From Leucobacter sp. UT-8R-CII-1-4 (GTDB lineage Bacteria > Actinomycetota > Actinomycetes > Actinomycetales > Microbacteriaceae): a stretch of 64,000 nucleotides of DNA. Made by a program: the position numbers and the translations under genes. Shown here piece by piece: positions 33,141-40,698 of the stretch (its first letter is position 1; the number at the start of each line of letters is the position of its first letter). The stretch covers positions 992,001-1,056,000 of the forward strand of contig NZ_JASCRS010000001.1 in NCBI RefSeq assembly GCF_030010235.1. Reading direction: 5' to 3'. Below the pieces are notes generated by a model that searched no databases, was not told the origin of the DNA, and worked only from the letters and a program-made list of their open reading frames with translations.

Positions 33141-34817
33141 ATGAGCGCCTCCTTTCAATCCGATTTGCCTGGCGAACCGCGCACAGAGCAGCAACCCCTG
33201 CCGACCGTCGCGCAGGTACTCGACCTACCTGAGGTGCAGGCCGGCGCACCGGAAGTTATCGCTGGATCGCGGGGCCTTGACCGCGAGATTCGTTGGGCGC
33301 ACGTCGTCGCCGGAGCCGGCGCCGCTGAGTTGCTTGATGGCGGTGAACTAGCCCTCACCACCGGCGCCGGCTGGCCGCACGATGCCCGCGCTTTGCGCTC
33401 GCTCGCCACTTCGCTCACAGAAGCCGGCGGGACCGGCGTTGCCGCGATCGTCCTTGAGCTGGGCATTGGCTTCACCTCGGCCCCGAGCGAGCTGGTACAG
33501 GCGTGCGAATCGCGCGGCGTCCCGCTGATTGTGCTCCACCACGAGGTTCGTTTTGTGCAAATCACTCAGCGTGTACACCAACGCATCCTGTCGGCGCAGA
33601 CCGAAGCCCTGCAGGCACGCGAAGAGGTTCACAACATGCTCACCGAGCTTGGCCTCAATCGCAGCCCTGTTGATTATGTGGTTGAGCGTCTCGCCGCGAC
33701 CCTCGGCTGCCCCGTTGTGCTTGAAGACTCCGCACACCAGGTTGTCGCGGTCGCGGTACACGGAGAAGATCCCGTCGAGACCCTGCACCCTTGGAATTCC
33801 GACGGCGAGCCAAAGCTACCTGCGGCGAGCGCCCGCGTGCCTGTTGAAGCACGCGGTAATCGCTGGGGATACCTCACAGCCTTGCCAGGACCGGCGCATC
33901 CCGCCGGGCGTCGTACCGTACTCGAGCTTGGCGCCTTCGCGCTCGCGCTTGGCCGTCTCGCCGACACCAGTTCTGACCAGTGGCTGCAGCTCGCTTCAAA
34001 GCGCGTGTTTGAGGCGCTTCTGAGCGGACGCTACCGCAATGACACCGAACTTGAGGCTCAACTCACTGCTGCTGGATTACCGATCGAGGGGCGGATAATC
34101 CTCGCCGCTACCCTACGCGGGACGGGTGACTTTGGGGCGCACGATTCGCTCGCACATGCGATTCTTGAAACCTCCCTTCGACGCGCGGTTGCGCCTGACG
34201 GTCGAGTGCTGATTACGGATGACGGTGAGGGCGCTTTGCTGACCCTGATCTCACTGCCAGAGGGCGACCCTCGGCTTGCTTGGGCCGAGGATCGCGACGC
34301 ACCGATGCTCGCGGTACGGCTTGCCCGCGAACTCGACATGTTGGTGCCGGACACCACCCCAAAAGCTTGGCGTGCGCACCTGGCTTTGGGTGCGGCCGGA
34401 CATCGCCTTGGCCAGCTTGTGGCTTCACTTGAGCAGCTACGCGCTGCTGGACGTTTAGCACCGTCGTCTGAGGTCGGCCGGGTGACGGTGCAGCAGGCGG
34501 AGAGGCAACCGCTTGCTCATTTGATTCGTTCGCTTGCTGGAGCTCCCGAACTACAGCAATTCTCTGCGGATATGCTCGCGCCCCTCGTCGAACACGACCG
34601 CATCTCAGGCCCCGGCCATACCGGCGACCTGCTTGTTGTGCTTGCAGCCTACACTGCACATCCGACAAACCGATCGCTCGCTGCGCAGAAGGCAAGACTG
34701 TCTCGATCTGTCTTTTACCAGCGCCTCGATCTCATCGAACAATTACTTGCGGTTGACCTCGCTGAGGGGGAAACCATTGCCGCGCTGACCGTGGCGCTGC
34801 TCGCTCGCTCTCGATAG
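33141..34817 (+). CDS. PucR-family transcriptional regulator
   Basis: A 558-residue activator-type regulator. Residues about 20-160 are the PucR N-terminal domain (TVAQVLDLPEVQAGAPEVIAGSRGLDREIRW then LLDGGELALTTGAGWP), followed by a CdaR/GGDEF-like middle region and the C-terminal helix-turn-helix (LVEHDRISGPGHTGDLLVVLAAY, then TNRSLAAQKARLSRSVFYQRLDLIEQLL). PucR relatives control purine, GABA, proline or pyrimidine breakdown. Its divergent position suggests it activates the mmsA operon. The start at 33141 is set by the TATGAT box; the frame is open back to 33000 through the AT-rich promoter. Confidence 0.9.
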   Translation: MSASFQSDLPGEPRTEQQPLPTVAQVLDLPEVQAGAPEVIAGSRGLDREIRWAHVVAGAGAAELLDGGELALTTGAGWPHDARALRSLATSLTEAGGTGVAAIVLELGIGFTSAPSELVQACESRGVPLIVLHHEVRFVQITQRVHQRILSAQTEALQAREEVHNMLTELGLNRSPVDYVVERLAATLGCPVVLEDSAHQVVAVAVHGEDPVETLHPWNSDGEPKLPAASARVPVEARGNRWGYLTALPGPAHPAGRRTVLELGAFALALGRLADTSSDQWLQLASKRVFEALLSGRYRNDTELEAQLTAAGLPIEGRIILAATLRGTGDFGAHDSLAHAILETSLRRAVAPDGRVLITDDGEGALLTLISLPEGDPRLAWAEDRDAPMLAVRLARELDMLVPDTTPKAWRAHLALGAAGHRLGQLVASLEQLRAAGRLAPSSEVGRVTVQQAERQPLAHLIRSLAGAPELQQFSADMLAPLVEHDRISGPGHTGDLLVVLAAYTAHPTNRSLAAQKARLSRSVFYQRLDLIEQLLAVDLAEGETIAALTVALLARSR

Positions 34818-34887
34818 GCATTTTCGGCAATGTGCTTGTGGTGCCCCGTCTCATTCCGGCGTTCTGCGTTCCAGACATTGTCAGGCA

Positions 34888-35913
34888 CTACTCGAAGTCC
34901 AGGCGCGAGGAGTTGGCCCTACCGGACGGCGATTTTGGGATCGGCACCCCATAGGATTCCAAAAGTTGAGCGAGAGTAATTGGTGTCGCTACGTCCGCAT
35001 AGCCCCAGCGTACGATTCGCTTTCCGGTGCTAGAGGAGATCCATTCTTCTCTGCGCTTTTCTCGATACACCACCTCTTCTGCACTCAGACCACCGCGCAG
35101 AACACTATTGGTGTACTTGCTCTTCCCGTCACACTCAGCAAAAACGCCAAGACCCAAGAGTTCAAAATCAACGAAGTAGTGGCCTCCATAACGTGCTGGC
35201 ACTGCGACCTGCAACGCCACATCAAACCCGAGACGTCGAAGTTGCAGATGGCTCACGCTCTCAAGAACTGAATCGCACCTCGCATCAGCAAGTTCGCACA
35301 CTTGTAGGGCCCGTCGAACACCACGGTGTCCGCGCAGAAGTCGAAGTCGAATCGCAAACGCTTCCCGCCACTGTTCGACTTCGTTCGAATCAACGATTCG
35401 ACCAACTCGGTATTCCTGGCGAAGATAACTGTCAGCCGCAGCAAGAGCAAGCTCGGCGGGTTCGAAACGAGCAAGGTCAAGCAAAGTTCGAAAAGGGCTC
35501 GTACACAGTAGTCCATGTACGGAGACAATCTCAGCCGAGTCAATGGGGCACCGATGCCTCACGATTCCTGCTGTGGTTTTCCCCGCTCCAGATTCGGACG
35601 TGACAATGTGCACTCGAGTATCCCTCGGCTTATGAACCGAAAGGCCAAGCAAGATCGCGGCTGAGAGTCTGGAGAACACCAACGGCCGAGTCGCCGCTCT
35701 CTGAGCGCTCAGCATGGCAGCAAGGTGACGATCCTCGGTTGACAGGGCCGACCAGCGCCGCTTCGGCATGTAACTGCCCCGGTGTAGGCGAACAAGTTCG
35801 CCATTGCGGTCAAGCGACGGTCGCACGTGCGGGGAATGCACTCTGTGTTTGGTGTGTCGGCCCGAATCGAGGATCGCCACCAAGATCGGGTCAAGCTTTG
35901 GGCTTGAGTTCAT
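34888..35913 (-). CDS. Orphan AbiEi-like/DUF559-like protein with nuclease-type C-terminus
   Basis: The 341-residue protein fits the actinobacterial group with an AbiEi-antitoxin-like N-terminal winged helix (residues about 30-60, ELVRLHRGSYMPKRRWSAL) and a C-terminal very-short-patch-repair-like fold. The C-terminal half has FVDFELLGLGVFAECDGKSKY, which matches a PD-(D/E)xK nuclease core (Asp, then Glu-x-Asp-Gly-Lys). A central Cys-rich part includes VHGLLCTSPFRTLLDLARF. No toxin partner is next to it. The DNA is visibly less GC-rich than neighbours, hinting at a separate origin. Start is not firmly supported (CAAGG 1 nt before ATG). Function unknown. Confidence 0.72.
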   Translation of the reverse strand: MNSSPKLDPILVAILDSGRHTKHRVHSPHVRPSLDRNGELVRLHRGSYMPKRRWSALSTEDRHLAAMLSAQRAATRPLVFSRLSAAILLGLSVHKPRDTRVHIVTSESGAGKTTAGIVRHRCPIDSAEIVSVHGLLCTSPFRTLLDLARFEPAELALAAADSYLRQEYRVGRIVDSNEVEQWREAFAIRLRLLRGHRGVRRALQVCELADARCDSVLESVSHLQLRRLGFDVALQVAVPARYGGHYFVDFELLGLGVFAECDGKSKYTNSVLRGGLSAEEVVYREKRREEWISSSTGKRIVRWGYADVATPITLAQLLESYGVPIPKSPSGRANSSRLDFE

Positions 35914-36395
35914 GCCTTGAGTTTTGCCGAGGTTGTTGCGAGATGTGGGTTATCCACAGAAGCGGTCACGAATTGCTCGACTTGTCCGTCTGTGAGCGGA
36001 TAGTGCAAGTCAGACCTGTTCCCTGCCCCACCCCGCTACTGCCCCTTGCTCTCCTCACCGAGGGGATACGTTGTCACCGAGTGGATACGTCGGGGCGACG
36101 AAAAACGCGGCAAATATGCGACAACGTATCCACTCGGCGGAAGGGGGGCTGGTGTAGGGAGCAGGAAGGTCGGCGGGAGAGGCAGGAAGGCTGCCAACAG
36201 AGGGCAGGAGGGTCGGCGACGGAGGGTTTGTCGCAAGGAAGGAACGGGGGCGAAGAAAACGGAAAACGAGCAGACAAGACGACGGAAGATGACCAGGCAA
36301 GACAACGGAAGAGGGCGTGGTGCAGAGGCAGGAGCAGAGGCAGCCAAGAAGACGAGAGGGCAAGAACACGAGCTGCCCGTCCAGCGTAGACTGCG
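35914..36395. other. 482-nt gap with inverted repeats and a strongly purine-rich tract
   Basis: No convincing gene. The left part holds the repeat element at 36058-36137. From about 36138 to 36390 the plus strand is overwhelmingly A and G with almost no stop codons in any frame, so long frames on both strands are artefacts of composition. One plus frame (36046-36399) would give a 117-residue Arg/Lys/Gly/Glu-rich basic peptide, but without a ribosome site or any family resemblance. An RNA gene or the leader of an unknown transcript is possible. Confidence 0.6.
36058..36137. repeat. Intergenic repeat: two direct and one inverted copy of a 14-17-bp unit
   Basis: CCGAGGGGATACGTTGT (36058-36074) and CCGAGTGGATACGT (36077-36090) face one inverted copy ACAACGTATCCACTCGG (36121-36137). 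The arrangement matches the elements at 27331, 40148 and 54192 although the sequence is different. Confidence 0.8.
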
Positions 36396-36893
36396 CTAGC
36401 TCCCCGCGGTCGGCGTCCAGCCGCCCTCGCGCATGTCAAAGATGATGTGCGTCTCGGTTCCGCGCACTGACGGGTGTACTGTGACGTGGTCGAGCACGAA
36501 GGTGCGCAATTGCTCGGCGTCGCGCACGGCCACCGTCACTAAGAAGTCGTAGCGTCCGGTGAGGTTCATGACCTGCAGCACATTGGGTGTCTGCACCATG
36601 CTGCGCATGAACCGGTCGACGACCTCGCGAGAATGGCTGCTCAGCACCACCATGATCACGGCGTGCAGCGAATAGCCGAGCTGGTTGTGGTCGAGTTCGA
36701 GTCGTAATGGGCGTATTACTGCTGATTCGCGCATGCGTCGCACCCGGTACGCGCAGGTCGATTCGGCGACGTCTAGTTCTGCGGCGAGTGATTTGTTGGT
36801 GCGCGTGGGATCGGCGCTGAGCAAGCGCACGATATCGAAGTCAAGTGCATCGAGCGTGAGCGTCTTCTTGCTATCGTTCCGGGGTTCAGCCAC
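36396..36893 (-). CDS. Lrp/AsnC-family transcriptional regulator
   Basis: The 165-residue protein has an N-terminal winged helix (LDALDFDIVRLLSADPTRTNKSLAAELDVAESTCAYRVRRM) and a C-terminal RAM ligand domain (NQLGYSLHAVIMVVLSSHSREVVDRFM, LMNLTGRYDFLVTVAVRD). Such proteins respond to amino acids. It starts from a GTG and is divergent from a trans-sulfuration-type lyase, an arrangement seen for regulators of methionine or cysteine breakdown. The candidate operator at 36940-36969 lies in the gap. The helix-turn-helix has ESTCAYRV where many relatives have xxTVxxRI. Confidence 0.9.
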   Translation of the reverse strand: MAEPRNDSKKTLTLDALDFDIVRLLSADPTRTNKSLAAELDVAESTCAYRVRRMRESAVIRPLRLELDHNQLGYSLHAVIMVVLSSHSREVVDRFMRSMVQTPNVLQVMNLTGRYDFLVTVAVRDAEQLRTFVLDHVTVHPSVRGTETHIIFDMREGGWTPTAGS

Positions 36894-36939
36894 CAGTATT
36901 CGCCTCCATCAGCAACCCGCCTCTACGTTGATTGGCGGT

Positions 36940-36969
36940 AGATCAAGTTTTTCAGATAAACATTGATCT
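36940..36969. promoter_or_regulatory. Candidate Lrp-type operator in the divergent gap
   Basis: AGATCAA (36940-36946) and TTGATCT (36963-36969) flank an AT-rich centre of 16 nt containing TTTTTCAGATAAACA. The AT-rich dyad shape is typical of Lrp/AsnC sites, and the two flanking genes are the regulator and its likely target. Confidence 0.5.
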
Positions 36970-37012
36970 TGAAACAAGAGCTATTGGATTTTCTTCGACC
37001 GAACAGCAAACT

Positions 37013-38197
37013 ATGCCTATGAACGCCTCGAAGAACGACCTTCCCATGAGCTTTGACACTCTCGCTGTGCACGCTGGCCGCGAAGATCTGACCGCGCTTG
37101 GCTTGCACGCCCTGCCGATCGACCTTTCAACGACCAACCCGCTGCCAGACATCGAAAAGGGCGGCGACTCATATGAAGCACTGGCCACTGGCGGCACACC
37201 GCCAGAGGGCGGCAGCAATGTCTACGCACGCCTTTGGAACCCGACCGTTGCTCGATTTGAAGCTGGCCTTGCCCAGCTCGAGCACGCGGAGACTTCGGTA
37301 GCTTTCGCCAGCGGAATGGCGGCGCTCACCGCCGCACTGCTTGCGTTCACGGCGAGCACTGGTAAGCGGCACGTCGTCGCGGTTCGCCCACTCTATGGCG
37401 GCACAGATCACCTGCTCGCGACTGGGTTGCTCGGCACCGAGGTCACCTTCTGCAATCCAGATGAGGTTGCCGCATCAGTGCGCAGCGACACTGGTCTTGT
37501 GTTGATGGAGACACCCGCGAACCCAACGCTTGAGCTTGTGAGCATTGCCGATGTGGTGAAGCAGTCGGGCGAAGTGCCGGTCCTTGTCGACAACACCTTT
37601 GCAACCCCGGTGTTGCAGAACCCTCTCGATCACGGGGCTGCAATGTCGATGCACAGCGCAACCAAATATCTGGGTGGTCACGGTGACGTGATCGGCGGCG
37701 TGATTGCGTGTTCAGAAGAGCACGCGGAAATGCTGCGCCCGATCCGAGCCATCACTGGCGCAATCTTGCATCCGCTCGCGGCTTATCTTTTGCATCGCGG
37801 GCTCACCACGCTGCCGTTGCGTGTGCGCGCCCAGCAGGACAATGCTCGCAAGGTGGCCGAGTGGCTCAGCACCCAGGAGTCGGTCGAGAAGGTGTATTTC
37901 CCCGGTATGAATGAGGATCCGGCGGGTGTGCTTGGCACACAAATGTCGGGCCCGGGAGCAATGATCTCCATTCGACTCAAGGGCGGGTATGCGGCGGCAG
38001 AGAAGCTCACCACTTCGGTCAACATCTTCACTCACGCTGTATCGCTCGGTGGAGTTGATTCTCTGATTGAGAATCCTGCTGCGCTTACGCACCGCCCCGT
38101 TGCCGGCGACGCAAAACCCGACGCCGGTCTTGTGCGTATGTCGATCGGCCTTGAGAGCCCTGAAGATCTCATCGCAGATCTCGCTCAGGGTCTCTGA
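37013..38197 (+). CDS. PLP-dependent trans-sulfuration enzyme (Cys/Met metabolism family)
   Basis: This 394-residue member of the cystathionine gamma-lyase/synthase family shows YARLWNPTVARFEAGLAQLE, ASGMAALTAALLAF, RPLYGGTDHLL, ETPANPTLE, DNTFATPVLQNPLDHGA and the PLP lysine in SMHSATKYLGGHGDVIGG. The position that is Cys in methionine gamma-lyases (YGCT) is Gly here (YGGT), so classic methionine gamma-lyase activity is not supported by this residue. Cystathionine cleavage, homocysteine or methionine lysis remain possible. The start is either the ATG at 37013 or 37019; the frame opens at 36932, which would run through the operator. It is divergent from the Lrp regulator. Confidence 0.85.
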   Translation: MPMNASKNDLPMSFDTLAVHAGREDLTALGLHALPIDLSTTNPLPDIEKGGDSYEALATGGTPPEGGSNVYARLWNPTVARFEAGLAQLEHAETSVAFASGMAALTAALLAFTASTGKRHVVAVRPLYGGTDHLLATGLLGTEVTFCNPDEVAASVRSDTGLVLMETPANPTLELVSIADVVKQSGEVPVLVDNTFATPVLQNPLDHGAAMSMHSATKYLGGHGDVIGGVIACSEEHAEMLRPIRAITGAILHPLAAYLLHRGLTTLPLRVRAQQDNARKVAEWLSTQESVEKVYFPGMNEDPAGVLGTQMSGPGAMISIRLKGGYAAAEKLTTSVNIFTHAVSLGGVDSLIENPAALTHRPVAGDAKPDAGLVRMSIGLESPEDLIADLAQGL

Positions 38198-38209
38198 GCT
38201 ACACCATCT

Positions 38210-38884
38210 TTACCGTGGGCGCAGCGGCGAGTGCTGCTGCACCCACGAGTACATTGAGACTGCTGCCGCCGCACTCGCGTTGATCGAGCGGGTTGAACCG
38301 TACTGGGTGATCTCGACCACGGCTTCAGCGGCGGCGACTGCTTCGTCGGTGAGTCCGGGGCCTTCTTGCCCGAACAGCATGACGCAGCGCTCTGGCCAGT
38401 CGAAAGTCTCCATTGGCACACAGCCTGGCACGTTGTCGATCGCGATAATCGGCACGCCCTCGGCTTGAGCCCACTCGATGAGCGCATCAATGTCTTCGCG
38501 GTGCTCAACGTGCTGGTATCGGTCTGTGACCATTGCGCCGCGCTTGTTCCAACGGCGACGGCCCACAATGTGCACTGTGTCGGCTCCGAACGCGTTCGCG
38601 CTGCGCACGATTGAACCAATGTTCATATCGTGTTGCCAGTTTTCGATCGCAACGTGAAAGGTGTGCCGCTGCTGATCTAGGTCTTCTTTGATCGATTCGG
38701 TGCGCCAGTAGCGGTACCTATCGATCACGTTGCGAGTGTCGCCGTGTTCGAGCAGCTCAGGATCGTAGTATGGCTCACTCGGCCAGTCCGCACGTTCACC
38801 AGGCCAGGGGCCGACACCGGAGGTGCTGCGTTCGTGGGTCTCGTTGTTCGCCGCTTCGGGTCGAAGATCTGGGCTCGTCGTCAC
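38210..38884 (-). CDS. TrmH/SpoU-family RNA 2'-O-methyltransferase
   Basis: The 224-residue SPOUT methyltransferase has the motif 1 region NWQHDMNIGSIVRSANAFGA, motif 2 in MLFGQEGPGLTDEAV and motif 3 in VEITQYGSTRSINASAAAA. These form the knotted SAM-binding site. It methylates ribose in tRNA or rRNA; which base is unknown. The first 60 residues (PGERADWPSEPYYDPELL) are an extension outside the catalytic domain. It starts from a GTG and is convergent with the lyase gene (12 nt between stops). Confidence 0.9.
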   Translation of the reverse strand: MTTSPDLRPEAANNETHERSTSGVGPWPGERADWPSEPYYDPELLEHGDTRNVIDRYRYWRTESIKEDLDQQRHTFHVAIENWQHDMNIGSIVRSANAFGADTVHIVGRRRWNKRGAMVTDRYQHVEHREDIDALIEWAQAEGVPIIAIDNVPGCVPMETFDWPERCVMLFGQEGPGLTDEAVAAAEAVVEITQYGSTRSINASAAAAVSMYSWVQQHSPLRPR

Positions 38885-38927
38885 CTAGTTATTCTCGCAG
38901 GTGCTGGAGACGTTCAGTGACGCTGGA

Positions 38928-40100
38928 CTACCGCTTCGTCGCAGCGAGCACGGTAAAGGTGCGATCCCGCGCAATCTGCCTGCTGGGACCAATTTCACGC
39001 TCGATCAGCGCGCGATACGGCAGGTGCGAGTTGTACACGAGGCGCAATTCTCCGCCGTGAGCGAGCGCCGCGGCAGTGGAGCGGATCAGCCGCTGCCCAA
39101 CGCCGGCATGCACCGTGCTGCCCGTGTGAAAGGGCGGATTCAGGAGCACCAGATCGGCCCAGCCTTCAGGCACAGCCTCACTCGCGTCGGCGCGCTGCAC
39201 TTCGACTCGATCCGCGACCCCGGCGGCTTCGGCGGTGAGCCGAGTCGAGGCGACCGCGGCAGCCGACTGGTCGCTCGCAATCACTCGCGCGTCGGCGAAG
39301 GTCAGCGCCGCCGCGACCGCAAGCACACCGTTTCCGCAACCAATATCAACCACCTTCGCAGGCGTGGTGGCGGGAGGCTGCGACCGCAGAGTACTCAAGA
39401 GCAAACGGCTGCCGTGATCCAGCGTTGCCCCGCCGAAGGTCGCACCGAAGGCGTAAAGCTGAAACGGCACATCTCGGTCACCCGCATGCGTCGGGAACGT
39501 TGGATCGCCAAGCGCTTCGGTGTCCTTTGGCCTTCGCACTGTGAGTACTCGGGCTTTGCGCCAGCCACGCCCCGCCGACACCTCGGCAAAGTATTTCGCA
39601 AGCGTCTCGTTCATGCCGCGGCTCATGTGTTTGTCGCGACCGCCAGCGAGCACGGTGACATCGGTGTCGGCGTAGCGCGCAATGTTGAAGGAGATTTCTT
39701 CGAGTTCAGCGAGTGACTTCGGGAGTTGCAGCAGTACGAGTCTCGCGCCGCTTAGCAGCGATTCTCCCAACTCATGTTTTTCGTAGTGGCTGGCGAGGTC
39801 GAGCCGCGCCGCGTTCGCGTCGAGAGCGCGCTCAGAGAGTAGCGGATCTTGGTGCACCCGAACAGCGCTCGCGCCAAGTGCTTTGATCGCGCCGAGGGTG
39901 AGGGCTCCGTGCCTGTCTCCGAGTATGACGGTTGCCTCTGCGAGCGACGGCACAGCCGTTTGGCTGTTCAGTGTCTCGTGAGCACGCTCGATCAGCAACA
40001 GATCTGCGGCATCAAAGGCCTGCAGTTCTGGAGCGTCGAAGTCGGGTTCGCGCGAAAGTTCGGCGAAAAACGTCTCAAGCTCGTTGATCTGCGGTGTCAC
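38928..40100 (-). CDS. Class I methyltransferase, RlmG/RsmC-like (rRNA guanine-N2)
   Basis: A 390-residue two-domain protein. The N-terminal half (residues about 1-190, with ATVILGDRHGALTLGAIKALG) resembles a degenerate methyltransferase and the C-terminal half is active-looking, with VVDIGCGNGVLAVAAAL, VIASDQSAAAV and the catalytic NPPFHTG motif. This duplication is the plan of RsmC and RlmG, which methylate guanines in rRNA. I chose the GTG at 40100 (VTPQINELE); the frame opens at 40157 through the repeat element at 40148. It follows the SpoU gene's direction, 43 nt upstream of it, so two RNA-modification genes are adjacent. Confidence 0.87.
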   Translation of the reverse strand: MTPQINELETFFAELSREPDFDAPELQAFDAADLLLIERAHETLNSQTAVPSLAEATVILGDRHGALTLGAIKALGASAVRVHQDPLLSERALDANAARLDLASHYEKHELGESLLSGARLVLLQLPKSLAELEEISFNIARYADTDVTVLAGGRDKHMSRGMNETLAKYFAEVSAGRGWRKARVLTVRRPKDTEALGDPTFPTHAGDRDVPFQLYAFGATFGGATLDHGSRLLLSTLRSQPPATTPAKVVDIGCGNGVLAVAAALTFADARVIASDQSAAAVASTRLTAEAAGVADRVEVQRADASEAVPEGWADLVLLNPPFHTGSTVHAGVGQRLIRSTAAALAHGGELRLVYNSHLPYRALIEREIGPSRQIARDRTFTVLAATKR

Positions 40101-40147
40101 CCAAGTATTCTCGCACCAGTTTGTGCGGTGAAACACACTGCTTTTGC

Positions 40148-40207
40148 CGAGACGCACTCTTATTTACGTTGAAAGCGAGTGTGTCTCGACAAAAAGGGTG
40201 TGTCTCG
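40148..40207. repeat. Intergenic repeat: one left and two right copies of an 11-12-bp unit
   Basis: CGAGACGCACTC (40148-40159) faces GAGTGTGTCTCG (40177-40188) with one mismatch, followed by a second right copy GGTGTGTCTCG (40197-40207). It sits between hspR and the methyltransferase and may end the heat-shock transcript. Same layout as 27331-27408. Confidence 0.75.
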
Positions 40208-40250
40208 CGAGGGGCGCTGGATCGCCGGGCCGTATCGAAGCAACCAGCGT

Positions 40251-40685
40251 CTAGCGGCCGTCTGGCCGCCAGACTACAACTTCGGCGCTGCGGCGCAGCC
40301 GCGATCCGCGTCGCATGGATATGACCTCACCGGCCTGGCCGGCGGCGAAAACTCGCCGCTCTGGCCGGCTCAGTAGTTCATCTGAAAGGGCACGCTCTAG
40401 TTCGCGCACACGATTCTGCAATTGCTGTACTTCGTCTTCTAGGCGAAGCACGCGGCGAATTCCTTCAAGGCTGAGTCCCTCAGACGAGAGTTTCGCCACC
40501 TCGCGCAATTGCTCAACATCGCGCAGGGAGTATCGGCGGGTGTTGCCGCTCGTGCGACCCGGCGACACCAGCCCGATACGGTCATACTGGCGCAGCGTCT
40601 GCGGGTGCATCTCGGCAAGCTCTGCCGCCGCTGCAATCGCGAAGATCGGAGTGAACCGATCCATCTGTGGTCTTTGCTGCGCCAT
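40251..40685 (-). CDS. hspR: HspR heat-shock repressor (MerR family)
   Basis: The 144-residue repressor has the MerR-type winged helix FAIAAAAELAEMHPQTLRQYDRIGLVSPGRT, then NTRRYSLRDVEQLREVAKLSSEGLSLEGIRRVLRLE, and a coiled coil (VQQLQNRVRELERALSDELL). With DnaK as co-repressor it controls its own operon through CTTGAGT-N7-ACTCAAG repeats; one good copy and extra half-sites lie upstream of dnaK here. It is the last gene of dnaK-grpE-dnaJ-hspR, 13 nt after dnaJ, with AAAGGAG 8 nt before the ATG. The C-terminus is Arg-rich (MRRGSRLRRSAEV). Confidence 0.95.
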   Translation of the reverse strand: MAQQRPQMDRFTPIFAIAAAAELAEMHPQTLRQYDRIGLVSPGRTSGNTRRYSLRDVEQLREVAKLSSEGLSLEGIRRVLRLEDEVQQLQNRVRELERALSDELLSRPERRVFAAGQAGEVISMRRGSRLRRSAEVVVWRPDGR

Positions 40686-40698
40686 GACCTACTCTCCT

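Noticed and set aside
34888-35913. A complete toxin-antitoxin pair
   Set aside because: No AbiEii-like toxin or other small partner gene lies next to it.
36046-36399. Possible 117-residue Arg/Lys-rich protein gene
   Set aside because: No ribosome site, no family pattern, and frames on both strands are equally open because of the purine bias.
37013-38197. Naming the lyase methionine gamma-lyase (mdeA)
   Set aside because: Gene context fits, but the signature cysteine is glycine, so the name would overstate the evidence.
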